Part shown: positions 17,744 through 24,323 of the stretch, piece after piece
Layout of the letters: every line of letters begins with the position of its first letter
Numbering within the stretch: position 1 is the stretch's first letter
Origin: Thermus thermophilus HB8
Lineage (GTDB): Bacteria > Deinococcota > Deinococci > Deinococcales > Thermaceae
Assembly (NCBI RefSeq): GCF_000091545.1
Contig: NC_006461.1
Span: forward strand, 1,772,304-1,836,303
Direction: 5' to 3'
Length of the DNA: 64,000 nt
Notes under the pieces: generated by a model
The model's database searches: none
The model's input: the letters and a program-made list of their open reading frames with translations, nothing else
Told to the model about the DNA's origin: nothing
Position numbers and translations under genes: made by a program

Positions 17744-18781
17744 TTAGGGGTGAAGCCCCGGGAAGTCCAGGCCCAGGGTCTCGGGCCAGCCCATGCGGAC
17801 GTTTAGGGCCTGGAGGGCGTGGCCCGCGGTGCCCTTCACCAGGTTGTCAATGGCCGTCATGACCACGAGCCTCCCCGTGTCCTCCTCCAGCTCAAAGCCG
17901 ATGTCGGCGTAGTTGGTGCCCTGGACGAAACGGGGGTCGGGGTAGCGGTGGACCCCCTTCTTCTGCTTGACGAGGCGGATGAAGGGCTCCCCGGCGTAGG
18001 CCTCCCGGTAGGCCTGCCAGACGTCCCTTTCGCTCCAGCCGTCCTGGACGAAGCACTGGGCGGTCATGAGGATCCCCCGCACCCGGTCGGTGGCGATGGC
18101 GGTGAGGTGGACCTCGGGGCGGCCGGGGAGGTTTTCCACCACCTCGGCGGTGTGGCGGTGGCCCGTGGGCTTGTAGACCCGGATGGACCCGGCCCTTTCG
18201 GGGTGGTGGCTCGCCGGGCTCGCCTCGGCCCCCCCTGCCGAGGTGGAGATGAGGAGGGTGACGAAGATGGGGGTGGGCTTCAGGACCCCGGCCTTGAGGA
18301 GGGGGTAGAGGCCGAGAAGGGTGGCCGTGGCGTTGCACCCGGCCCCGGCGATCCAGTCCGCCCCCTTCAGGGCCTCCCGGTAGAGCTCGGGCACGGCGTA
18401 GACGAAGCGGCCAAGGAGGTCTGGCCTCGGGTGCTCCCCGTAGTACCTGCGGTAAAGCTCCGGGTCCTTCAGGCGGAAGTCCGCGGAGAGGTCCACGAGG
18501 ACGGGGGCCAGGGCGCTGTAGCGGTCAAACTCCCGGGCGAAGACCCCGTGGGGCAGGGCCAGGACCAGGATGTCCGCGGGCTCCAGCTTCTCCGGGGGGA
18601 CGAACTTGAGGTTCGTGCGTCCTCGGAGGTTGGGGTGGACGAAGTGGACGGGCTCGCCCGCGAAGCGCCTCGAGGTCACCTGCTTCACTTCCAGATAGGG
18701 GTGGGAAAGGGCGAGCCTCAGGAACTCTCCCCCGGCGTACCCCGAGGCCCCCACGATGGAAAGGGTTTTCTTACCGGTCAT
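17744..18781 (-). CDS. lysY: [LysW]-aminoadipyl phosphate reductase
   Basis: A 345-residue ArgC-like NADPH-dependent reductase: N-terminal dinucleotide fold SIVGASGYAGGEFLRL, catalytic Cys in AGAGCNATATLLGL (near residue 145), and the conserved HRHTAEV and VQGTNYADIGFE regions. It reduces LysW-bound aminoadipyl phosphate to the semialdehyde. I chose ATG 18781 because AGGAGGTGG lies 5 bases upstream; upstream in-frame codons belong to the HEPN gene, which it overlaps by 11 bases. ArgC of arginine synthesis is the alternative, disfavoured by the lysZ/lysX/lysW context. Confidence 0.93.
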   Translation of the reverse strand: MTGKKTLSIVGASGYAGGEFLRLALSHPYLEVKQVTSRRFAGEPVHFVHPNLRGRTNLKFVPPEKLEPADILVLALPHGVFAREFDRYSALAPVLVDLSADFRLKDPELYRRYYGEHPRPDLLGRFVYAVPELYREALKGADWIAGAGCNATATLLGLYPLLKAGVLKPTPIFVTLLISTSAGGAEASPASHHPERAGSIRVYKPTGHRHTAEVVENLPGRPEVHLTAIATDRVRGILMTAQCFVQDGWSERDVWQAYREAYAGEPFIRLVKQKKGVHRYPDPRFVQGTNYADIGFELEEDTGRLVVMTAIDNLVKGTAGHALQALNVRMGWPETLGLDFPGLHP

Positions 18782-19142
18782 GGAGCCACCTCCTAAGCTC
18801 CGCCACCAGGACTTGGGCCAGGGAAAGGGCTTCCCGGGCCTCTTCCGGCAGAACTTCCAGGTCAGGGTAGCGGGCCTGCACGCCAAAGCGGGTCAGAAAG
18901 TCCAGATGGTCGGGGTTCAAGGACGCCTTCACCTTATCCTCCACCTCTTCCCAAAGGTAGGCCAGGTCGTGGGTGCGGGGCGGAAGGAGGCCAAGCTGCA
19001 CCCAGACGGCCTTCAGCGCCTTTTCCACCGCCTGTTGCGCCAGAAAGGCCAGGACATCGGGGTGGCGGGAGGCCTCCAGGGAGAAGGCCGCGTCAAGGTC
19101 CTCGAGGGCCCGCCTAAGCCACCTTTCCGCTTCCCCGCGCAT
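18771..19142 (-). CDS. HEPN domain protein, partner of MNT nucleotidyltransferase
   Basis: A 123-residue all-helical protein with the HEPN pattern: WLRRALEDLDAAFSL at the N-terminus, AFLAQQAVEKALKAVWV in the middle and PRTHDLAYLWEEVED. Such proteins pair with a small nucleotidyltransferase; the pair often acts as a toxin-antitoxin system, HEPN being an RNase that MNT modifies or restrains (family knowledge). Start ATG 19142; a longer reading frame upstream overlaps the MNT gene more deeply. It overlaps MNT by 29 bases and lysY by 11, so it is fully embedded in the lysine operon. RNase activity is uncertain: only an RTH motif, not a clear R-x4-H, is visible. Confidence 0.8.
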   Translation of the reverse strand: MRGEAERWLRRALEDLDAAFSLEASRHPDVLAFLAQQAVEKALKAVWVQLGLLPPRTHDLAYLWEEVEDKVKASLNPDHLDFLTRFGVQARYPDLEVLPEEAREALSLAQVLVAELRRWLHDR

Positions 19143-19434
19143 AGAGGCACCGCCCTTCCCGGAAAATCTCCCGGAGAAGAAGGCTCCCCTCCCCGAGCCT
19201 CTGCTCCACGAGGGCACGGGGGTAGACCAAGAGGTCCAGGGGAAAGCCCCGCCCCCTCAGGGCCCTGTACCCGCGAAGGGCGAGCTCCTTAGGGTCCCCT
19301 TCGTAGGGCACCACCACCAGGAGGTCCACGTCCGAGTCCGGCCCGGCCTCCCCCCGGGCCCAAGAGCCGAAGAGCCAGACCTCCTCGGGCGCCAAGGCCG
19401 CCACCAAACGCTCCACCGCTTCCCGCAAGGTCAT
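19114..19434 (-). CDS. MNT-type minimal nucleotidyltransferase
   Basis: A 106-residue protein with the polymerase-beta-like nucleotidyltransferase signature FGSWARGEAGPDSDVDLLVV (GS...DxD), the core of minimal nucleotidyltransferases. With the downstream HEPN gene it forms a typical MNT-HEPN pair. ATG 19434 overlaps the stop of lysX by 4 bases (ATGA), implying translational coupling to lysX; an upstream GTG (19449) is less likely. The codon use is as GC-rich as its neighbours, so the insertion is not recent. Confidence 0.85.
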   Translation of the reverse strand: MTLREAVERLVAALAPEEVWLFGSWARGEAGPDSDVDLLVVVPYEGDPKELALRGYRALRGRGFPLDLLVYPRALVEQRLGEGSLLLREIFREGRCLYARGSGKVA

Positions 19435-20273
19435 GAGGCTAGGCTCCACGCGTACTTCAGAATTTCCCCCGGGATGTCCACCCCGGTGGTGTGCACGGAG
19501 TTCTTGAACTCCATGGTGTGGTTCACCTCGTTGACCAAAAGCCCCCGCTCCGACTCAAAGAGGTCCACGGCCACCACCCCGCCCCCAACGGCCTCCGCCG
19601 CCTTCACGGAAAGCCGGGCGACCTCCTCGGTGAGGGGGCAGTTCTCCGCCTGCCCGCCCCGGGCGGTGTTGGTGATCCAGTGGGCGCTTCTGCGGTAGAT
19701 GGCGGCGATGGCCCTTTCCCCCACCACGAAGACCCGGATGTCCCGCCCGGGCTTCTCCACGTACTCCTGGATGTAAAAAAGCTGGTGCTGAAACCCCCCC
19801 AGGACCTCCTTGTGCTCAAGAAGGGCCTCCGCCGCGGCCCGGTCCGTGACCTTGGCGAGGAGGCGGCCCCAGCTCCCGATCACGGGCTTCAGCACCACGG
19901 GGTAGCCGAAGGCCTCCATGAGCCTTAAAGCCTCCTCCCGGTCCGTGGCCAAGGCGGTCTTGGGCTGGGGAAGGCCCGCCTTGGCCAAGGCCACGCTCGT
20001 GGCCCACTTGTCCCCGCAGGCCTCTATGACCTCGGGGCGGTTCACCACGGGGATGCCGAGGGCGGTGAGGTAGCGGGCGGCGGCGAGGCCCCGGCTCTGG
20101 CTCACGCACCGCTCCAGGGCCACCGTAACCCCTTCCAGTTCCTTGGGCCTTTCCCCCAGGACCATGGGGAGGGCGGGGACGTAGACCTTCTTGTAGGGGA
20201 GGCCCAGGGCCTCCGCCCGCTCAAAGAGCATCCGCTCGTCGGGGCGGATGCGGTCGTAGAGGATGGCCAGCAT
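19431..20273 (-). CDS. lysX: Alpha-aminoadipate--LysW ligase
   Basis: A 280-residue ATP-grasp ligase that joins the amino group of aminoadipate to the C-terminal Glu of LysW. Motifs: GDKWATSVALAKAGLPQPKTALAT, FGYPVVLKPVIGSWGRLLAKV (the ATP-grasp loop), IQEYVEKPGRDIRVFVVG, and NEVNHTMEFKN near the C-terminus, all as in LysX (each shortened in use: PVIGSWGR, EYVEKPGRDIR, NEVNHTMEFKN). It matches the length of the characterised T. thermophilus enzyme. It lies 104 bases downstream of lysW; that gap contains alternative hairpins. Confidence 0.95.
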   Translation of the reverse strand: MLAILYDRIRPDERMLFERAEALGLPYKKVYVPALPMVLGERPKELEGVTVALERCVSQSRGLAAARYLTALGIPVVNRPEVIEACGDKWATSVALAKAGLPQPKTALATDREEALRLMEAFGYPVVLKPVIGSWGRLLAKVTDRAAAEALLEHKEVLGGFQHQLFYIQEYVEKPGRDIRVFVVGERAIAAIYRRSAHWITNTARGGQAENCPLTEEVARLSVKAAEAVGGGVVAVDLFESERGLLVNEVNHTMEFKNSVHTTGVDIPGEILKYAWSLAS

Positions 20274-20316
20274 CTAGCCTCCGGGAAAGAGGGCGCCAGG
20301 CCCTGCCAGGGGCGCA

Positions 20317-20372
20317 GGCCGGCATGGGGTGGCGCCGCCGGGGCCCCCACGCCGGCCTAGGCCGGCGTGGGG
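20317..20372 (-). promoter_or_regulatory. Alternative hairpins between lysW and lysX
   Basis: In the lysW-to-lysX direction, a perfect 28-bp palindrome (20345-20372, centre CCTAGG) follows the lysW stop by 5 bases. Its second arm GGCCGGCGTGGGG (20357-20345) can instead pair with CCCCATGCCGGCC (20329-20317), with one G-U pair, so two mutually exclusive stems exist. There is no T-run. This could set the lysW:lysX expression ratio through attenuation or RNA processing; inferred. Confidence 0.55.
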
Positions 20373-20377
20373 TGGGA

Positions 20378-20542
20378 TCACTCGCCCCAGTCTTCCGCCT
20401 CCTCCGGGGCGGGCTCGAGCCTCAAGGGGTCAAGCCCCACCACCTCAAGCTCCGCGCCGCAGTCCTCGCAGACCACAAGCTCGCCAAGCTCCGGGTTCTC
20501 CAGCCGCAGTTCCGCACCGCACTCAGGGCAGGTTCCTACCAT
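20378..20542 (-). CDS. lysW: LysW, amino-group carrier protein for lysine synthesis
   Basis: A 54-residue acidic protein with two CPECG/CEDCG zinc-binding pairs (about residues 5-8 and 27-30) and the C-terminal EDWGE, whose last Glu carries aminoadipate as an isopeptide while LysX, LysZ, LysY and later enzymes act. The ATG at 20542 gives MVGTCPEC; the longer frame upstream runs into the paralogue gene and is not used. It overlaps that upstream gene by 7 bases. Confidence 0.96.
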   Translation of the reverse strand: MVGTCPECGAELRLENPELGELVVCEDCGAELEVVGLDPLRLEPAPEEAEDWGE

Positions 20543-20850
20543 TCCTCGTCCTCCTCTAGGTCGCTCCAGTCGGGGACAAAGCGGAAGCCGCACTCGGGGC
20601 ACTCCACCTCCCGGCCCTGGTCCTCCTCGGAGAGCTCAAAGGTGTAGCCGCAGCGGGGGCAGTCCACGAAGAACCCCTCCAGGCCCTCCTCCGTGACCTC
20701 CACCTCCAGGGGGTCCAGGGAGACCACCTCCAGGAAGGCCCCGCAGGCCTCGCATTCCAGCACGTCCCCGACCTCGAGGTCCTCGAGGTCCTCCGCCAGC
20801 ACCAGGCTGGCCTCGCCGCACACCGGACAGACGATCTCTAGGTCCTCCAT
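20536..20850 (-). CDS. LysW-like double zinc-ribbon protein
   Basis: A 104-residue acidic protein with two zinc-ribbon units. The first (CPVCG ... CEACG ... VVSLDPLEVE) is strikingly like LysW, whose matching stretch reads CPECG ... CEDCG ... VVGLDPLRLE; the second is CPRCG ... CPECG (about residues 68-90). The tail ends DLEEDEEW, with no EDWGE and no terminal Glu after Gly, so it probably cannot carry aminoadipate in the same way. It sits between lysU (9 bases) and lysW (7-base overlap). It may be a LysW duplicate with a regulatory or scaffold role; function unknown. Confidence 0.8.
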   Translation of the reverse strand: MEDLEIVCPVCGEASLVLAEDLEDLEVGDVLECEACGAFLEVVSLDPLEVEVTEEGLEGFFVDCPRCGYTFELSEEDQGREVECPECGFRFVPDWSDLEEDEEW

Positions 20851-20859
20851 GACTAGAGT

Positions 20860-21351
20860 CTACTCCCCCGGGAAGCGCCCGTGCTTCTTGTAGTAGTCCA
20901 GGAGGGAGCCCTCCTTGAGCGCCTCCAGGAGGAAGGGGGGCGGGGGACGGAGGAGGAAGCGCTCCTCCCCCCGGGTGAGCACCCCGCTTTCCAGGTCCAA
21001 CTCCACCTCGTCGCCGTCTTTTAGCGCATCCACCACCTCCTCCGACTCAAAGGGGACGATCCCCAGGTTCACCAGGTTGCGGAAGAAGATGCGGGCGTAG
21101 CTTTTGGCGATGATGGCCCGGATGCCGAGGCGCTTCAGGGCCTCGGGGGCGTACTCGCGGCTAGAGCCGAGCCCCGCGTTCCGCCCGAAGACGAGGATGT
21201 CCCCGGGGCGCACCTCCTTGGCGAACTCGGGCCTCAAGTGGGCGAAGGCGTAGAGGTGAAACCGGTCCTCCCCCACCATGAAGGGGGCGTACTTTCCGGG
21301 AAGGATGTCGTCGGTGTTGATCTGGTCGCCGAACTTCCAGACCCTAGGCAT
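20860..21351 (-). CDS. lysU: Homoaconitase small subunit
   Basis: The 163-residue swivel subunit of homoaconitase: N-terminal KFGDQINTDDILPGKYAPF, then FGRNAGLGSSREYAPEALKR (GSSREYAP is the family hallmark) and IAKSYARIFFRNLVNLGI. With LysT it converts homocitrate to homoisocitrate. ATG 21351 overlaps the end of lysT by 8 bases, so the two subunits are translationally coupled. The longer reading frame upstream lies inside lysT and is rejected. Confidence 0.96.
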   Translation of the reverse strand: MPRVWKFGDQINTDDILPGKYAPFMVGEDRFHLYAFAHLRPEFAKEVRPGDILVFGRNAGLGSSREYAPEALKRLGIRAIIAKSYARIFFRNLVNLGIVPFESEEVVDALKDGDEVELDLESGVLTRGEERFLLRPPPPFLLEALKEGSLLDYYKKHGRFPGE

Positions 21352-22600
21352 GGACCTCCTCCTCTTCCAGCTCCTCTGGGGTGGTGAGGTAGCCCGCCAC
21401 GGCGCTCGCCGCGGCCACGCGGGGGCTCGCCAGGTAGATCTCGGCGTCCGGGGCCCCCATGCGCCCCCGGAAGTTGCGGTTGGAGGTGGAGACGCACACC
21501 TCCCCCGGGGCCAAGACCCCCATGTGCCGCCCCATGCAGGGGCCGCACCCCGGGGTGCCAATGGTGGCCCCGGCCTCGAGGAGGGTGAGGAGGGTGCCGT
21601 CCCTGGCCGCCTCCTCCAGGACCTGGGAGCTCGCCGGGACCACCAAAAGCCGCACCCAAGGGGCCACCTTCCTCCCCTTTAGCACCTCCGCCGCCGCCCT
21701 CAAGTCCTCAATGCGCCCGTTGGTGCAGGTGCCGATGAAGACCTGGTCCACCCGCTTGCCCTTGACCTGGGCCACCTCGTGGACGTTGTCCACGTAGAAG
21801 GGCACGGAGACCCTGGGGGTGAGGGCGGAAAGGTCTATCTCCACCTCCTTGGCGTAGCGGGCGTCGGGGTCGGGATAGAGCCAGTCGGGCACCCGGTACA
21901 TCTCCAGGATCTCCCCACTCGGCACCACGAGCCCCGCCTTGGCCCCCGCCTCCACGGTGAGGTTGGCGAGGGTCATGCGCTCGCCCCGCGTGAGGGCCTC
22001 CGCCCCGTCTAAGAGGTGGATCTCCACCGCCATGTAGGTGGCCCCTTCGGCGGTGAGGAGGCGGACCATCTCCAGGGCGGCGTCCTTGGCCGTGACCCCC
22101 TTGGGGAGCCTTCCCCGGAAGACCACCTTGACGCTCTCGGGCACCCTAAGCCAGGTGCGCCCGCTCGCCGCCGCCAAGGCGATGTCCGTGGCCCCCATCC
22201 CCGTGCCGAAGGCCCCCACCGCCCCGTAGGTGGTGGAGTGGCTGTCCGAGCCCACCACCACCCATCCCGGCTGGGCCAGGCCCTCCTCTATGAGGACCTG
22301 GTGGCACACCCCCCTTCCCACGTCAAAGACCCGGATGCCGTGCCGCTTGCCCCACTCCCGGATCTCCTTCTGCGCCTTGGCCACCTCCAGGTTCGCCGCC
22401 GGGGCCACGTGGTCTATCACGATGGAGACCCTTTCCGGGTAGCGGGGGGTGGCCTCCAGGTACTCCAGGCGCTTGAAGAAGCTCCCGGCGATGGAGTCCA
22501 CCACCATCACCTGGTCCACCTCCACCACCACGAGCTCCCCCGCCCGCACGGGCCTTCCCACCTTGTGGGAGAGGATCTTTTCCGCTAGCGTCTGTCCCAC
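21344..22600 (-). CDS. lysT: Homoaconitase large subunit
   Basis: A 418-residue aconitase-type iron-sulphur hydratase. The cluster ligands are visible as FIGTCTNGRI (first Cys) and GTPGCGPCMGRHMG (second and third Cys); GSDSHSTTYGAVG and NRNFRGRMG are active-site loops. It interconverts homocitrate, cis-homoaconitate and homoisocitrate in lysine synthesis. I chose GTG 22600 (MGQTLAEKIL) with GGAGG 5 bases upstream; a GTG two codons earlier is possible. Upstream, on the other strand, lies hicB, separated by 22 bases, so lysT must have its own promoter or be read through from hcs across hicBA. Confidence 0.95.
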   Translation of the reverse strand: MGQTLAEKILSHKVGRPVRAGELVVVEVDQVMVVDSIAGSFFKRLEYLEATPRYPERVSIVIDHVAPAANLEVAKAQKEIREWGKRHGIRVFDVGRGVCHQVLIEEGLAQPGWVVVGSDSHSTTYGAVGAFGTGMGATDIALAAASGRTWLRVPESVKVVFRGRLPKGVTAKDAALEMVRLLTAEGATYMAVEIHLLDGAEALTRGERMTLANLTVEAGAKAGLVVPSGEILEMYRVPDWLYPDPDARYAKEVEIDLSALTPRVSVPFYVDNVHEVAQVKGKRVDQVFIGTCTNGRIEDLRAAAEVLKGRKVAPWVRLLVVPASSQVLEEAARDGTLLTLLEAGATIGTPGCGPCMGRHMGVLAPGEVCVSTSNRNFRGRMGAPDAEIYLASPRVAAASAVAGYLTTPEELEEEEVHA

Positions 22601-22610
22601 GGACACCTCC

Positions 22611-22616
22611 TATACT
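22611..22616 (+). promoter_or_regulatory. -10 box of hicBA
   Basis: TATACT 6 bases upstream of the hicB ATG; no clear -35. It overlaps the lysT ribosome-binding region on the other strand. Confidence 0.5.
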
Positions 22617-22622
22617 GAGGGT

Positions 22623-22847
22623 ATGCTCAAGTACACCGCCCTCCTCTACCCGGACCCGGAGACCCCAGGGGTCTGGATCGCCGAGTTTCCCGCGGTGCCC
22701 CAAGCCCACTCCTTCGGCCAAAGCCCCGAGGAAGCCTTGGCGCGGGCCAAAGAAGCCCTGGAGCTCGTCCTGGCCTATCTGAAAACCGAGGGGCGCCCCC
22801 TTCCCCAGGACGTACAAGCGGTAGAGGTAGGTGTGGATGCCGCCTAG
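22623..22847 (+). CDS. hicB: HicB-type antitoxin
   Basis: A 74-residue protein with the partial RNase-H-like HicB fold: [21 protein letters not shown], then [25 protein letters not shown], the usual strand-helix pattern of HicB. The usual C-terminal DNA-binding domain is absent or reduced. ATG 22623 follows a -10 box by 6 bases and the next gene, hicA, overlaps its end by 11 bases. The order is antitoxin first, the reverse of many hicAB loci. It probably neutralises HicA directly. Confidence 0.82.
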
Positions 22848-23043
22848 ACCGGAGGAGGTGGCCCGGAAGCTCCGCCGCCTCGGGTTCGTGGAACGCATGG
22901 CCAAGGGGGGACACCGGCTCTACACCCACCCCGACGGCCGCATCGTGGTGGTGCCCTTCCACAGCGGGGAACTCCCCAAGGGCACCTTCAAGCGCATCCT
23001 GCGCGATGCCGGGCTCACCGAGGAGGAGTTCCATAACCTCTAG
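22837..23043 (+). CDS. hicA: HicA-type mRNA interferase toxin
   Basis: A 68-residue double-stranded-RNA-binding-fold protein: [27 protein letters not shown] with the catalytic His, [25 protein letters not shown] (ELPKGT is the conserved HicA loop). HicA cleaves mRNA when free of HicB. ATG 22837 was preferred to GTG 22831 because the AGGTG lies 4 bases upstream of it. It ends 2 bases before the convergent hcs stop, with no room for a terminator, so transcripts must collide or overlap. Confidence 0.82.
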
Positions 23044-23045
23044 CC

Positions 23046-24176
23046 TCACGCCGTGATCCACTCCCGGAGGATCCGGTCCAGCTCCTCCAGGGTGAGCTGG
23101 CCCCGGTCGGCCAGGGCCTTGATGTGCTGGGTGACCCGGTGGAGCTCCTCCTCCCCGTAGTGGAGGCCGAGCTCCTCCGCCCGCGCCTTGATGGCGTGCC
23201 GCCCGGTGAGCCTCGAGGCGATGATGAGCTTCCGCTTCACCCCGAAGACCTCCGGGGGGTAGGGCTCGTAGGCCTCGGGGTTGATGTAGATGGCCTTGAG
23301 GTGCATCCCCGCCTTGTGGCTGAAGGCCGTCTCCCCGGTGATGTAGTTGTTGAAGGGAATCTCCACCCCCACCATCCGGGCCACCATCCGGTCCAGCTCG
23401 GGGAGCATCTCCAGCTTGTACTTCCTGCGCACGTACTCAGGCTGGAGGGTGTACATGCGGGCGAGGAACCCCCCCAAAGGCGTGATCCCGTTCCTCTCCC
23501 CGATCCCCAGGATGGTGGTGTCCACGTGGGTGGCCCCGGCCTCAATGGCCTCATACGCGTTGGCGATGGCGCACCCGGTGTCGTTGTGGCCGTGGAACTC
23601 AATGTCCACCCTGGGCCCCACCACCCGCCGCACCTCCCGCACCAGGGCGTAGACCTGCCGGGGCGTGGCCACGCCCACGGTGTCCGCCAGGCCCACCCGG
23701 TCCACGTAGGGGGCCACGGCCTCGTAGACGGCGAGGAGGTCCTGCTCCTCGGAGCGGAAGGTGTCCTCGGCGGAGAAGCGCACCTCCACGTGGGGGGCCG
23801 CCTCGCGGATGTAGGCGATCACCTCTTTGGCCTCCTCAATGATCCTGGGGATGTCCCGCCCATGGGCGGCCCGGAGGTACTTGCTCGTGCCGAAGAGGAG
23901 GTCAATCCCCTGGACTCCCGTCTCCACCGCCACCTTGGCCGCGTCCAGGCGGCACTGGATGTGGGTCACCACCTTGGCCTTGAGGCCCAAGGAGGCGAGG
24001 ACCTCGGCGTCCTTGCGGGACTGGGGGGAGGCCACCGGGGTGGTGACCTCAATGTACTCAATGCCGAACTCGTCCAGGGCCTTGGCGATCTCCACCTTGT
24101 CTTGGGTGGAGAAGTTCGCCTTTTCAAACTGTTCCCCTTCCCGTAAGGTGGAGTCAATAATCTTCCACTCCCGCAT
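23046..24176 (-). CDS. hcs: Homocitrate synthase
   Basis: The 376-residue DRE-TIM enzyme condenses 2-oxoglutarate and acetyl-CoA into homocitrate, the committed step of AAA lysine synthesis. Motifs: N-terminal IIDSTLREGEQFE (DSTLRxGEQ), EFHGHNDTGCAIAN with metal-binding histidines, GERNGITPLGGFLAR and the C-terminal SHKAGMHLKA. Length and blocks agree with the characterised Thermus enzyme. It is preceded by a leader ORF and intrinsic terminator, so lysine or arginine supply probably controls it by attenuation. It lies at the upstream end of the lysine cluster but is separated from lysT by hicBA. Confidence 0.97.
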   Translation of the reverse strand: MREWKIIDSTLREGEQFEKANFSTQDKVEIAKALDEFGIEYIEVTTPVASPQSRKDAEVLASLGLKAKVVTHIQCRLDAAKVAVETGVQGIDLLFGTSKYLRAAHGRDIPRIIEEAKEVIAYIREAAPHVEVRFSAEDTFRSEEQDLLAVYEAVAPYVDRVGLADTVGVATPRQVYALVREVRRVVGPRVDIEFHGHNDTGCAIANAYEAIEAGATHVDTTILGIGERNGITPLGGFLARMYTLQPEYVRRKYKLEMLPELDRMVARMVGVEIPFNNYITGETAFSHKAGMHLKAIYINPEAYEPYPPEVFGVKRKLIIASRLTGRHAIKARAEELGLHYGEEELHRVTQHIKALADRGQLTLEELDRILREWITA

Positions 24177-24188
24177 GCACCCCTCCCC

Positions 24189-24217
24189 AAAAGAAAACCG
24201 GCCCGAACCCGGGCCGG
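24189..24217 (-). terminator. hcs attenuator terminator
   Basis: An all-GC 8-bp stem (24198-24205 with 24210-24217, loop AACC on the plus strand) followed on the minus strand by TTTTCTTTT. It lies 12 bases upstream of the hcs start codon and downstream of the leader ORF, so it must be read through for hcs expression. Confidence 0.88.
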
Positions 24218-24239
24218 GGGATAAGAAGCCCTTGGAGGG

Positions 24240-24284
24240 CTACCCTACCCCCCGGCGGCCGAGTTTTTTCGCGCGGGCCAGCAT
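24240..24284 (-). CDS. hcs leader peptide
   Basis: A 14-codon ORF, MLARAKKLGRRGVG, with adjacent AAA AAA lysine codons and adjacent Arg codons. It is followed by a small hairpin (GCCCT-CCA-AGGGC, 24229-24241) and then the terminator. This is the classical layout of leader-peptide attenuation: stalling at Lys/Arg codons should prevent the terminator forming. Attenuation of the lysine cluster by a leader peptide has been reported for T. thermophilus (recalled). Confidence 0.82.
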   Translation of the reverse strand: MLARAKKLGRRGVG

Positions 24285-24296
24285 CTTGCCCGTAAG

Positions 24297-24323
24297 GGTA
24301 TACGAAACGCCGCGAGTTGTCAA
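24297..24323 (-). promoter_or_regulatory. hcs promoter
   Basis: TTGACA (24323-24318) with TATACC 15 bases downstream, or TACCCT at 17. The TGA within TTGACA is the stop codon of uppS, so the promoter begins inside the previous gene. Confidence 0.7.

Noticed and set aside
20378..20602. 74-residue version of LysW
   Set aside because: The extra N-terminal part is Arg/Pro-rich DNA of the upstream gene in another frame; ATG 20542 gives the standard 54-residue LysW.
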